Positions 15,666 to 22,898 are shown, counted from the first letter of the stretch. The stretch is DNA of 31,519 nt from JAEDES01 sp964470055 (GCA_964470055.1 CAYXZZ010000008.1:1-31519), one strand, 5' to 3'. The notes: a model not told the origin generated them from the sequence alone. Numbers and translations are program-made.

Positions 15666-15688
15666 CTTATTTATATTTTATTAATAAC
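15666..15688 (-). promoter_or_regulatory. Near copy of the NAD palindrome before pncB
   Basis: Within the pncA-pncB gap, 19 of 23 positions match the site at 9839-9861 and one arm (GTTATTAA on the minus strand) is exact. It overlaps the edge of the pncB ribosome site, and there is no promoter here, so a repressor bound here would act as a roadblock, or the match is an AT-rich coincidence. Confidence 0.5.
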
Positions 15689-15702
15689 ACTTTTTAAAAA
15701 AA

Positions 15703-16296
15703 TTATTTCTTTTTCACTAATTGAATACCTTGTTGTTCCATAAGTAAATACGCTGCATCCACATAATTTGTTCTTGCATCTTGCGCATATGTCGCAACAG
15801 CATCAGTATGAACATTTATCTCTACATCTCTATTATTCTGATCAAAATAATTCGCAAGTCCCATAGTTCCATTAAAATCACATATATCAGTACAACATCC
15901 AACTACATCTACTCTCTCTAAATTATTAAGTCCGGCAATTAATTGTCTAAACTCTGGTGCTTCCATATAACTTGTAGAATTCTTCGCAATTGACATCGCC
16001 CCTTCATCATTCTCATAAGGAAGTAATTCATCAACCAACCGTGCTTCACTCGTTCCCCTTACACAATGTTTAGTATTCCCAAATCTTTTAAATTCAACCG
16101 CATCTTCATCATGCGTATCCTTAATAAAAACTATTAAATACCCATTTGCCTTGGCCTCTTTAATTAACTCAATTTGTCTTGGAATTACATCTGCAATTTT
16201 TTCATCATGTAAAACTCCTTCTCTTACAAATCCATTAACCATATCAACAACTATCAACATCCCCTTATAAACTTCCAAATTTTTAACTTTACACAT
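15703..16296 (-). CDS. pncA: Nicotinamidase (isochorismatase-like family)
   Basis: The 197-residue enzyme hydrolyses nicotinamide to nicotinate. It has the catalytic Asp in MLIVVDMVNGFV (Asp18), DTHDED and a following FGNTKHCVRGT that carry metal ligands, the catalytic Lys region, and the nucleophile Cys in VVGCCTDICDF. The length and motif order are those of bacterial nicotinamidases. GAGGAG lies before the ATG. It is the first gene of the pncA-pncB-Nudix-nadE operon, whose promoter carries the palindromic operator, so nicotinamide entry into NAD synthesis is the step under most direct control. Confidence 0.93.
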   Translation of the reverse strand: MCKVKNLEVYKGMLIVVDMVNGFVREGVLHDEKIADVIPRQIELIKEAKANGYLIVFIKDTHDEDAVEFKRFGNTKHCVRGTSEARLVDELLPYENDEGAMSIAKNSTSYMEAPEFRQLIAGLNNLERVDVVGCCTDICDFNGTMGLANYFDQNNRDVEINVHTDAVATYAQDARTNYVDAAYLLMEQQGIQLVKKK

Positions 16297-16309
16297 TTTA
16301 ATTTCTCCT

Positions 16310-16332
16310 CTTTTTTACATTTTATTAATAAC
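16310..16332 (-). promoter_or_regulatory. Second palindrome-like site in the pncA leader
   Basis: Matches the operator at 9839-9861 at 19 of 23 positions, with the arm GTTATTAA exact on the minus strand. It lies between the main operator and the pncA ribosome site. An adjoining inverted pair AATAAC-N4-GTTATT covers 16327-16342. Confidence 0.55.
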
Positions 16333-16348
16333 ATAAGTTATTTTTTTT

Positions 16349-16367
16349 ACAAGTTTTCTTTACTTGT
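16349..16367 (-). other. Hairpin at the 5' end of the pncA transcript
   Basis: ACAAGT pairs with ACTTGT around a 7-nt loop, starting within a base or two of the predicted transcription start (about 16368). A 5'-terminal stem of this type could stabilise the mRNA; A-rich sequence follows, so it is not a terminator. Confidence 0.4.
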
Positions 16368-16403
16368 TACTAACATTATATTAATAACACATATTTTTGT
16401 CAA
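16366..16403 (-). promoter_or_regulatory. Promoter of the pncA operon with overlapping palindromic operator
   Basis: Minus strand: perfect -35 TTGACA (16398-16403), 17-bp spacer, perfect -10 TATAAT (16375-16380). The palindrome at 16366-16388 covers the -10 and differs from the prs-operon operator at one base of 23. Fully consensus boxes under an operator suggest a strong promoter held in check by a repressor, probably NrtR. Confidence 0.88.
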
Positions 16404-16406
16404 TAT

Positions 16407-16430
16407 CTTTTTAACATTTTTTTAAAAACA
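16407..16430 (-). promoter_or_regulatory. AT-rich element upstream of the pncA -35
   Basis: Matches 9881-9904 at 23 of 24 positions and lies three bases upstream of the -35, one base closer than in the prs promoter. Candidate UP element or second regulator site. Confidence 0.6.
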
Positions 16431-16442
16431 TTTTTATAAATT

Positions 16443-16476
16443 AAAAAAAAGAAGAAATATATCATAATATTTCCTC
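16443..16476 (-). terminator. Terminator of the 70-aa orphan gene
   Basis: Minus strand GAGGAAATAT pairs with ATATTTCTTC (one G-U pair) around a 6-nt loop, followed by eight T. It insulates the small gene from the pncA promoter just downstream. Confidence 0.85.
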
Positions 16477-16489
16477 ATAAAATCAACTC

Positions 16490-16702
16490 CTATTTATTAG
16501 CATCAATTACACACAATGCAATTTTTATTGCTTCATTAGGTGTTGTCTTCTCTAATATAGACTCATTTTCTTTTAAAGCTCTAAGCATGTCTGCTGCTAA
16601 AGTCTCATTTTTCATCAACTCAAGAATCCCATGTACCGTAAGTAAATCCATCTTTGGAATTCTCCATAAATATTTTGTAATATCATCAACTAATTCTTTC
16701 AT
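16490..16702 (-). CDS. Small uncharacterised helical protein (70 aa)
   Basis: The 70-residue product starts MKELVDDITKYLWRIPKMDL and appears fully alpha-helical, with no signal peptide or membrane segment. The gene is real by its context: a GGAGGAAG ribosome site, a promoter (TTGAAA, 17 bp, TATAGT) and a strong terminator frame it as a single-gene unit between the two-component system and the pncA operon. I do not recognise the family. Its size and charge would fit a small regulatory or adaptor protein, which is only a guess. Confidence 0.7.
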   Translation of the reverse strand: MKELVDDITKYLWRIPKMDLLTVHGILELMKNETLAADMLRALKENESILEKTTPNEAIKIALCVIDANK

Positions 16703-16738
16703 AACTTATCTTCCTCCATCCAACCATTCTCTACCACC

Positions 16739-16767
16739 ACTATATCAAATTATCAATCTCATTTCAA
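16739..16767 (-). promoter_or_regulatory. Promoter of the 70-aa orphan gene
   Basis: Minus strand: -35 TTGAAA (16762-16767), 17-bp spacer, -10 TATAGT (16739-16744), placed between the kinase terminator and the small gene. Confidence 0.6.
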
Positions 16768-16771
16768 CAAA

Positions 16772-16799
16772 GCAAAAGAAGAATCATTTACGATTCTCC
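16772..16799 (-). terminator. Terminator of the two-component operon
   Basis: Minus strand GGAGAATC pairs with GATTCTTC (one G-U pair) around a 6-nt loop, then TTTTG. It overlaps the stop codon of the kinase gene. Confidence 0.75.
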
Positions 16800-18064
16800 T
16801 TAGTTATAATGAATGATACACCTTTTTTTTCATTTTTAATAGTAATATCATAATCCATAATATTTAATGTTTTTTTAACAATAGATAGGCCAAGACCAAA
16901 TTCACCCTTGATCCCTTTCCGAAACGGAGTAAAGATTCCTTCAAGAAGATCATTTTCAATATTTTCGCCGTCATTATATAAGATGATTTTATTCTGCTTA
17001 GCCGTAATTTTAATAGTAGTTTTTGCATATCTCATAAAATTTCCTAATAAATTATCAAGAATTGTTTCCCAATGTTCATTAGTTCCATAATATTTAGATT
17101 TCTTATCTACGTCAATTATGAAGTTAATTTCTTTTCTATGAAACTTAAACTTTTCTACTTCCGCATTAATAATTGTTTCCATATCAACTAAAACATAATC
17201 CTTAATCTGCAAATTTTTGAGATAATCAAGTTTATTTAAGTAAAGAAGTGAGTGTACTTTTTGTTCCAATTTTGAAGTCTGTTGTTTTATAACTTGAAGT
17301 GCCGTCTTTTCATCTTCAACTCCATCATCAACAGCCTCAATATACGATTTTATAACAGTGAGAGGTGTTTTAAAATCATGTGATATATTTTGATACATTT
17401 GATTACGATATTTCTCCTGGTTTATTAGAGAAATCCGCATATCTTCTATTGCTAACGCAAGCGACTTAATTTCATCATCAGTTTCAAAGTCAACAGAATG
17501 ATTATATTCAGGATCATCAATATTATCTATTTTATCTTTCAACTTCTCAATCTTTAACACAATAAGTAAAGACCAAAGCCCCAAAATAAGGCCAATTATT
17601 AAAAAGGTAATTAAAACTATTGGAAATATGGTTCCTAGTATATCTGCTTTTGTCCGATTAATATACTTATCATTAGTTATCGCAATCTTAACAATCTTCT
17701 CACTAGTAATAGTATAGTAGTAATAGGTTCTATGATTATATTCAAATTTACCATAAGTATCTGTAAAATAAGTTAACAATTTCTTCGCATCAGAAATATC
17801 AACTATATCAGTTAAATTATCACTAGTAAGTATCTCTTCCTCTTGCAATACATATAAATAAGCAATCTCTGTATTTACAAGTTTACTATCTATTTCGCTG
17901 TCCATAAGTTTTAACGGTTCACTTAAATAATTATATAAGTTAGCCTCAGCAACCGGTATCAATACCTTAGGAAGCACTACACCTAAGGATGTAAATAATA
18001 ATGCAAATGCAATTCCAACAATTATAAGTAATTGTTTACTTAACTTTATTCTACTCAATTTCAT
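16784..18064 (-). CDS. Membrane sensor histidine kinase
   Basis: The 426-residue protein has a membrane helix at about 12-34, an extracytoplasmic sensor region of about 105 residues with no family I can name, a second helix (about 143-168), a HAMP linker, and a HisKA domain with the phospho-acceptor in NISHDFKTPL (His229). The ATPase domain follows, with an N-box-like ILDNLLGNFMRYA, YNDGENI and FGLGLSIVKK. All key catalytic elements are present. Its ATG overlaps the response regulator stop (ATGA), so it is co-translated with its partner. The signal is unknown. Confidence 0.92.
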   Translation of the reverse strand: MKLSRIKLSKQLLIIVGIAFALLFTSLGVVLPKVLIPVAEANLYNYLSEPLKLMDSEIDSKLVNTEIAYLYVLQEEEILTSDNLTDIVDISDAKKLLTYFTDTYGKFEYNHRTYYYYTITSEKIVKIAITNDKYINRTKADILGTIFPIVLITFLIIGLILGLWSLLIVLKIEKLKDKIDNIDDPEYNHSVDFETDDEIKSLALAIEDMRISLINQEKYRNQMYQNISHDFKTPLTVIKSYIEAVDDGVEDEKTALQVIKQQTSKLEQKVHSLLYLNKLDYLKNLQIKDYVLVDMETIINAEVEKFKFHRKEINFIIDVDKKSKYYGTNEHWETILDNLLGNFMRYAKTTIKITAKQNKIILYNDGENIENDLLEGIFTPFRKGIKGEFGLGLSIVKKTLNIMDYDITIKNEKKGVSFIITKENRK

Positions 18065-18720
18065 ATTAATCTATATCCATATCCGTATATAGCATCTAAA
18101 TTAAGTTTTGGAAGTTTTTTTCTAATTCGTCTAACCAAATCATCAACTACCCGATCAGATCCAAAATAGTCATCTCCCCAAACCGCATTAAGTATCTCTT
18201 CCCTAGAAAATGATCTTTCTTTATTTTGTAAAAACAAAAGTAATAAATCAAACTCTAACGTTGTCATCTTAATCTCTTTATCATGTAACAAAATCATTCT
18301 CTTATCTACATCAATAACATAATCAGAATACTCAATGATGTTAGTAAATCTGTCCTTATAAACTCTTTTAATTATATTATTAACTCTTAAAACTAATTCT
18401 TTACTAGAATACGGTTTAGTAATGTAATCATCACTTCCAAGTTCTAATCCTAATATTTTATCTAAGTCTTGATCTCTTGCTGATGTAAAAATAACAGGAA
18501 CATTAGAATCTTTTTCACGAATTGCTTTTATAATGTCATAACCATTGATGTCATCTCCAAGCATTATATCCAATATCCATAAGTCTACGTTGTTGCCGAT
18601 ATAATCCATTGCTTCACTACCTTTAGTAAAACAAACCACTTGATAGCCAGCCTTTTCCAAATAAGTTTTTATAAGATTCGATAAATCAATCTCGTCTTCA
18701 ACCAAACAAATTTTAAACAT
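18061..18720 (-). CDS. OmpR-family response regulator
   Basis: From the ATG at 18720 the protein has 219 residues. The receiver domain (1-120) has acidic residues in LVEDE, the phospho-acceptor Asp51 in LWILDIML, FTSARD and the Lys in DDYITKPYSSKEL. The C-terminal winged helix (about 125-219) has TTLEFDLLLLFLQN, FSREEILNAVWG and VDDLVRRIRKKL, then YGYGYRL, typical of the OmpR/PhoB type. An in-frame GTG three codons upstream lies within the ribosome site AGGGTG and is less likely. Target genes cannot be deduced; an inverted repeat just upstream may be an autoregulatory site. Confidence 0.93.
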   Translation of the reverse strand: MFKICLVEDEIDLSNLIKTYLEKAGYQVVCFTKGSEAMDYIGNNVDLWILDIMLGDDINGYDIIKAIREKDSNVPVIFTSARDQDLDKILGLELGSDDYITKPYSSKELVLRVNNIIKRVYKDRFTNIIEYSDYVIDVDKRMILLHDKEIKMTTLEFDLLLLFLQNKERSFSREEILNAVWGDDYFGSDRVVDDLVRRIRKKLPKLNLDAIYGYGYRLI

Positions 18721-18741
18721 ACTAATCACCCTACCAACAGT

Positions 18742-18763
18742 ATAACACGTTTTATCGTGTTAT
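18742..18763 (-). repeat. Perfect inverted repeat before the response regulator
   Basis: ATAACACG and CGTGTTAT, 8-bp arms with a 6-bp spacer, end 22 bp before the ATG. No T-run follows on the minus strand, so it is not a terminator. It may be an operator for the response regulator or a leader stem-loop. Confidence 0.6.
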
Positions 18764-19004
18764 TTCTAACTACTTACTTTATCACCCTCCTTACAAAATT
18801 TTTCTATCTTCCAATATCTCCTTTCTATACCTTTATTTTAAAATATCTTGGTGTCGATTAAGCACGATATCAAGGGATATTGTAAACAATCTTTATTTTT
18901 CTTTCTAACCTTATATTATCATTTTCCTCCTTTCATGCTTCCATTATAGCAAGCAATTGTGTTTAAATTATTTAAAAAATATGGGAAATTATGGGAAAAA
19001 GAAA
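18764..19004 (-). other. Long leader region of the two-component operon
   Basis: No gene of useful size is seen. The minus strand has an extended -10 TGC-TATAAT (18943-18948) that would give a leader of about 215 nt. Within it are three strong Shine-Dalgarno-like runs near 18925, 18810 and 18785, each followed by only a few sense codons, and an imperfect 40-bp inverted repeat at 18842-18881. A tandem ATGGGAAA pair lies at 18981-18998. Confidence 0.4.
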
Positions 19005-19020
19005 AAGAGATTTCTCTCTT
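19005..19020 (-). terminator. Terminator of the 5'-nucleotidase gene
   Basis: Minus strand AAGAGA-GAAA-TCTCTT followed by a T-rich stretch. The stem overlaps the stop codon. Confidence 0.75.
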
Positions 19021-19561
19021 AACCTCTAAACTTATTAATATACTCTTCAACCTCTAACCAACTAGTAACATAGTCTCTTCGTAAATCATATTTTCCTCGA
19101 TCATCAAACAACAAACACTTGCACCCATTCCCAACAACCATCTTATAATTATATGGATTATCATCAATCATCAAATCAATATTTTCTCTCTTACAAACAT
19201 CAGCCTTAGTAGAACCATATGCAGAAGTAAATATTCCATCAACCTCAATCTCATTATCATTCAACCATTTTTCTGTAATATCCATAATATTAGGAATCTG
19301 TGTCTTCTTACGACCAGTAACAACATAAATTTCATTACCCTTATGTCTAAGTCTCCTAATAACATCTTTAACATCATGCTTTATAACAGCAGAACCATAA
19401 ATTATTGGTAAATATTCATCAAAAAACTTCTCCCTAACAAGCTCACTATTCATTATTTCTAAAACATCCATATCATTTTTTGTCGCATACTCATCCATCT
19501 TCTCATGAACCATTTCTGTAGTTCTACAAATTGTATCATCTAAATCTATTCCTATTCTCAT
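19019..19561 (-). CDS. HAD-superfamily 5'(3')-nucleotidase-like protein
   Basis: The 180-residue protein belongs to the HAD group with the nucleophile motif DLDDT at Asp6-Thr10. VVTGRK supplies motif II (Thr), a Lys in the GSTKADVC segment is the likely motif III, and IDDNPYN gives motif IV. The size and the lack of a cap insertion match the NT5C type of deoxyribonucleotidase, which removes the 5' phosphate from nucleoside monophosphates. The gene is a single unit between a terminator upstream (end of ylbL) and its own terminator. The natural substrate is inferred only from family resemblance. Confidence 0.82.
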   Translation of the reverse strand: MRIGIDLDDTICRTTEMVHEKMDEYATKNDMDVLEIMNSELVREKFFDEYLPIIYGSAVIKHDVKDVIRRLRHKGNEIYVVTGRKKTQIPNIMDITEKWLNDNEIEVDGIFTSAYGSTKADVCKRENIDLMIDDNPYNYKMVVGNGCKCLLFDDRGKYDLRRDYVTSWLEVEEYINKFRG

Positions 19562-19591
19562 TCTATCACCTACACTAACTATATCATAATC

Positions 19592-19623
19592 AAAAGAAAA
19601 AGCAATAGCCGAACCACCATTAC
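19592..19623 (-). terminator. Terminator of the ylbL-like gene
   Basis: Minus strand GTAATGG pairs with CTATTGC (two G-U pairs) around an 8-nt loop, then TTTTTCTTTT. It overlaps the stop codon. Confidence 0.7.
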
Positions 19624-20639
19624 TCTCCTAATTTTTCCAATTCTGAAATAGCCTCTTCTACTGTACTAACCCCAATAATTTTAATATCAAGATTTTTTTC
19701 TTTCTTTACTTTCACAGCCTCTTCATAATTCTTTCCACTTGGAACCAAAAAGACATCTGCTCCGCCGGCATCAGCACCAATAACCTTATATCGAACGCCA
19801 CCAATAGAGCCAACAGTTCCTGAATCATCTACAGTCCCTGTCCCCGCAACTGTAAAACCATTCGTAATATCCTCTTTAACTAATCTATTATATATTTCTA
19901 ACGTTGTAATCAATCCGCCAGACGGACCACTTTCTTCACTTTTAAATTTAATTTCCACCTCCGGATCCGTTTCATACTCTTTTACTTGCTGCAAAGCAAC
20001 TCCAAAAATTTTTCTATCCTCTTCTTCATATAACTTACACTTAATCTTTTGAAGCTTATCATCTCTTACTACTTCCACTTCAATTTCCTCACCAGCATCA
20101 AACTCTTGAACATAAGAAGAATATTCACTAGTAGTCTCAAAACTCTTACCATTAATACTTACAAGTTCATCCTGTACCTCAAAGTTAGTTTCATATTCAT
20201 CAAATATCGCAATAACATAAATCTTTGAAGAAATCTCCTTATAATCTTTTTCAGCCAAAGTATAAGCCGTTTTTATCGCGCTACCATTCGCACTAGCCAA
20301 ATCAAGTTTTCCCCGAAATTCAATATCATCATAATCATCACTTTCAGAATACTTATAATCATCTATACTTTCCCTATCCCAAGATGGAATAACATAACTA
20401 AGTCCATAAGTTAAAATAGTTCCTCGCAATTCAGATACATAACTTATATTAAAACTTCCTTCACTATCATATCCATCTTCAACAACAATTCTTGATTCAA
20501 TATCACTTACTCCCCCTCCAACAACAATATAATAATTTACTGGGAAAGTGCATACGATATAAAAAACAAACATACATATCAAGAACTTATATTCATCCAC
20601 TATAAATTCCTTTATAGTTTTCATTAACTTTTTAAACAT
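19620..20639 (-). CDS. ylbL: PDZ-containing Lon-like membrane protease (YlbL/SepM type)
   Basis: The 339-residue protein has one membrane helix near 18-40, an extracytoplasmic region, a PDZ domain (about 150-205, DELVSINGKSF), and a Lon-type protease domain. The catalytic Ser240 in SGPSGG and Lys285 in GVRYKVIGA are 45 residues apart, as in Lon. TGTVDDSGTVGSIGG and VFLVPSGKNYEEA are further family marks. It should be a surface-facing protease anchored in the membrane. It is divergent from a YlbJ-like gene; ylbJ and ylbL are close neighbours in Bacillus, which supports both calls. AGGGTGA lies before the ATG. Confidence 0.92.
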   Translation of the reverse strand: MFKKLMKTIKEFIVDEYKFLICMFVFYIVCTFPVNYYIVVGGGVSDIESRIVVEDGYDSEGSFNISYVSELRGTILTYGLSYVIPSWDRESIDDYKYSESDDYDDIEFRGKLDLASANGSAIKTAYTLAEKDYKEISSKIYVIAIFDEYETNFEVQDELVSINGKSFETTSEYSSYVQEFDAGEEIEVEVVRDDKLQKIKCKLYEEEDRKIFGVALQQVKEYETDPEVEIKFKSEESGPSGGLITTLEIYNRLVKEDITNGFTVAGTGTVDDSGTVGSIGGVRYKVIGADAGGADVFLVPSGKNYEEAVKVKKEKNLDIKIIGVSTVEEAISELEKLGE

Positions 20640-20681
20640 TTAATTCACCCTATAAAAATTATAACAAAGAAATGGAGAAAT

Positions 20682-21563
20682 ATGAAAAAAACTTTCAAAA
20701 GTAATTTAATATTACTAATCCTTATCATTTTATTGACACTTTATCTAGTAAATTCCCAATTAATATTAACCGCTATTTTAGAATACACAAATCTCTTTCT
20801 CACAAAACTTTTTCCAACTAGTTTTTTAATCTATATAATTGCTTCTCTTCTTATAAATTACGGATTAATAAACGAACTAGCAAAATTCAATAAACATCCA
20901 GCAATCACCTACATCCTCATCATATCTATAATTAGTGGTTTTCCCAGTGGTCCCAAATACATAAAAGATTTATTTGAAAAAGGCTACCTCGATACACCCA
21001 CCAGCAATTATTTACTAACATTCACCCATTTTCCAAATCCATTATTTGTTTTAGGTTCCATCTCTTCCATCGTCTCATTTAATATAGCCCTAAAAATTCT
21101 TCTTTCTATAATTCTAAGTAATCTAATAATCTCTTTTCTTTTTAGGAAAAACAAAACCGCATCACTTCTTCCTCAAACAACCTCAACATCTTTCTCTAAA
21201 TGTCTAAGTGATGCCATCCTTTCATCTTTAAAAACACTCCTTTTAGTATACGGAACTTCTGTTTTCTTCTACATAATCTCATTTCTTATCACTACCTATT
21301 TCAACTTTTCTCCTCTATTTTACGTCCTTATTACCGGTTTTTTTGATTTAACCAAAGGCATTTTTTCAACCACCATCATCTCCTCAACTTTACTAAAAGC
21401 AGTCCTTATAATTATTTTCATAACCATGGGTAGTGCCAGTATCCATATCCAAATAAAAAGCATCCTTTCGGACACTAATTTAAACTATAAAAATTTTCTA
21501 AGCGGTAGAATTATTTCTACTTTTCTTTCCCTAATTATCTTTTTTATTCTCCTACAAATTTAA
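20682..21563 (+). CDS. ylbJ: YlbJ-like integral membrane protein (nucleoside-recognition domain family)
   Basis: The 293-residue protein is strongly hydrophobic, with about seven or eight membrane helices. IISGFPSGPKYIKDL, near residue 85, corresponds to the Gly-Pro-x-Gly-x-Lys signature of the YlbJ group, followed by THFPNPLFV. YlbJ is annotated in Bacillus as a sporulation membrane protein of unknown role; no other sporulation gene is seen here, so the role may differ. It is divergent from ylbL over a 42-nt gap, with GGAG before its ATG, and its 3' end overlaps the convergent prepilin gene by 4 bp. Confidence 0.8.
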   Translation: MKKTFKSNLILLILIILLTLYLVNSQLILTAILEYTNLFLTKLFPTSFLIYIIASLLINYGLINELAKFNKHPAITYILIISIISGFPSGPKYIKDLFEKGYLDTPTSNYLLTFTHFPNPLFVLGSISSIVSFNIALKILLSIILSNLIISFLFRKNKTASLLPQTTSTSFSKCLSDAILSSLKTLLLVYGTSVFFYIISFLITTYFNFSPLFYVLITGFFDLTKGIFSTTIISSTLLKAVLIIIFITMGSASIHIQIKSILSDTNLNYKNFLSGRIISTFLSLIIFFILLQI

Positions 21564-22171
21564 AAATTAATTGGACAAATTATATCAAGAGCATATCTTG
21601 TCCCAAGATCAGGATGATAAAAACCAACATAAATACTTAAAACCGAATTTTCAGTTGAAACACTAACATTATTAATTCTAAAATCTTTAATAATTTTGTT
21701 ATTAGGATTCTTACTTTCTCCTAAATCTGGAATTGGATATTCCGTCTCACTACCACAATCACCATATGCAATCATAAAATAATCATCTTTATCTTGTGCT
21801 GCTGGAAATTTACTTTCCATAGAACTTTCCCATAAATAATCATATGCTTTAATACTAGTAATTTTAAGACACTTCTTCTCGCCATTTCTTAAACTCATCT
21901 CAACAGAATATGTATCTCCTGCCACAGGATCTTCTGAAAATTCAGTAATATTTGCCGCAACAAGTCCATCTTTAATTAAATCATCATTAATTTCTTTTGT
22001 AAGTAAATTCTTATAAGTCATAATTTTCTCTTTAAAAGCCTCAATTTGTTGTTTATTCTTATAAGTAGAAACTGTTGTATATAAAGAAACTGAAATAATA
22101 ACCACAATTACAAAACAAACTAGAATCTCAACTGCTGTCATACCTTTATTATTTAACTTAAACTTCTTCAT
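21560..22171 (-). CDS. Type IV prepilin-like protein (second of pair)
   Basis: The 203-residue protein begins with a type III signal sequence: basic MKKFKLNNKG, processing expected after Gly10, then MTAVEILVCFVIVVIISVSL as the conserved hydrophobic helix with Glu at mature position 5. The C-terminal 150 residues form a globular domain with several Cys. It would be cut by a PilD-type peptidase and built into a pilus or pseudopilus. Its ATG overlaps the stop of the first prepilin by one base. No terminator lies between it and the convergent ylbJ. Confidence 0.87.
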   Translation of the reverse strand: MKKFKLNNKGMTAVEILVCFVIVVIISVSLYTTVSTYKNKQQIEAFKEKIMTYKNLLTKEINDDLIKDGLVAANITEFSEDPVAGDTYSVEMSLRNGEKKCLKITSIKAYDYLWESSMESKFPAAQDKDDYFMIAYGDCGSETEYPIPDLGESKNPNNKIIKDFRINNVSVSTENSVLSIYVGFYHPDLGTRYALDIICPINF

Positions 22172-22815
22172 TACTTTTTCACCTCAAATGTCGCATAGGC
22201 AACATAATCATTATCATCTCGTGTTCTATGAAATTCCACAATCACTCGATATTTCGCATTATTTAATGAATCCCATTTATAATTAGGCAAATACTTCAAA
22301 TATTTATGCATTCCACCAGTAAATACTCCATCATTAAGTGAATTATTAATCTGTGTTTTAAAACCATACTCAGTTCCACTATCTGTACTTCTATCTCCTA
22401 AATGATACTTCGTTACATAAATATGTGGATAATCATCAGCCGTATTATTAGGCGTTCCATTATCATCGATCATTACCTGCGCCTGTTTTACAACTTCTTG
22501 ACACATTTTCTTCATTGATTCTGTCCCCACCATTGAACAATCAAATAAAAACCAACCATACGAAGCATTCTTATCATTGCCAAGTCTTGACAGTTGCGCC
22601 GAACTAAAAGTAACAGAATCATGTTGAATTACTCTCTTAATCCAATAAGTTGCATATTTTCCATCTATATCATCATAAACTTCTCTTTTTTCATACTCTC
22701 CCATTAATGGATAAAAATTATTATATAAAATAGCAAAAATACTAACTATAAATACCGATACAATAAGTGTTTCAACTAATACAAAACCCCTATTATTTAA
22801 TTTGCCCTTTTTCAT
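22171..22815 (-). CDS. Type IV prepilin-like protein (first of pair)
   Basis: The 214-residue protein has the prepilin N-terminus LNNRG-FVLVETLIVSVFIVSI, with cleavage expected after Gly10 and Glu at mature position 5. The globular domain carries a Cys pair (FDCSMVGTESMKKMC) and a DDNGTPNNTADDYPH segment that looks like an Asp/Asn-rich metal loop. GGAGG lies before the ATG. It is divergent from the pilus ATPase gene, which provides the motor for assembly. It could be a minor pilin; the major pilin, platform protein and prepilin peptidase are not in this window. Confidence 0.87.
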   Translation of the reverse strand: MKKGKLNNRGFVLVETLIVSVFIVSIFAILYNNFYPLMGEYEKREVYDDIDGKYATYWIKRVIQHDSVTFSSAQLSRLGNDKNASYGWFLFDCSMVGTESMKKMCQEVVKQAQVMIDDNGTPNNTADDYPHIYVTKYHLGDRSTDSGTEYGFKTQINNSLNDGVFTGGMHKYLKYLPNYKWDSLNNAKYRVIVEFHRTRDDNDYVAYATFEVKK

Positions 22816-22824
22816 AAATCCTCC

Positions 22825-22853
22825 TTGCTATTATCATAAAGTTATTATATAAT
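22825..22853 (+). promoter_or_regulatory. Promoter of the pilus ATPase gene
   Basis: Plus strand: -35 TTGCTA (22825-22830), 17-bp spacer, perfect -10 TATAAT (22848-22853). The leader is about 40 nt. Confidence 0.6.
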
Positions 22854-22898
22854 AAATTATAGTAAAATACCATAGAAAGTAAACAAAAAGGGGTTGAA

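Noticed and set aside
18785..18930. Real short peptide genes behind the Shine-Dalgarno-like runs
   Set aside because: The frames hold only three to eight codons and show no recognisable peptide; noted as leader features only.
18981..18998. Tandem ATGGGAAA repeat
   Set aside because: Two copies of a 10-base unit in AT-rich sequence with no further copies; probably chance.
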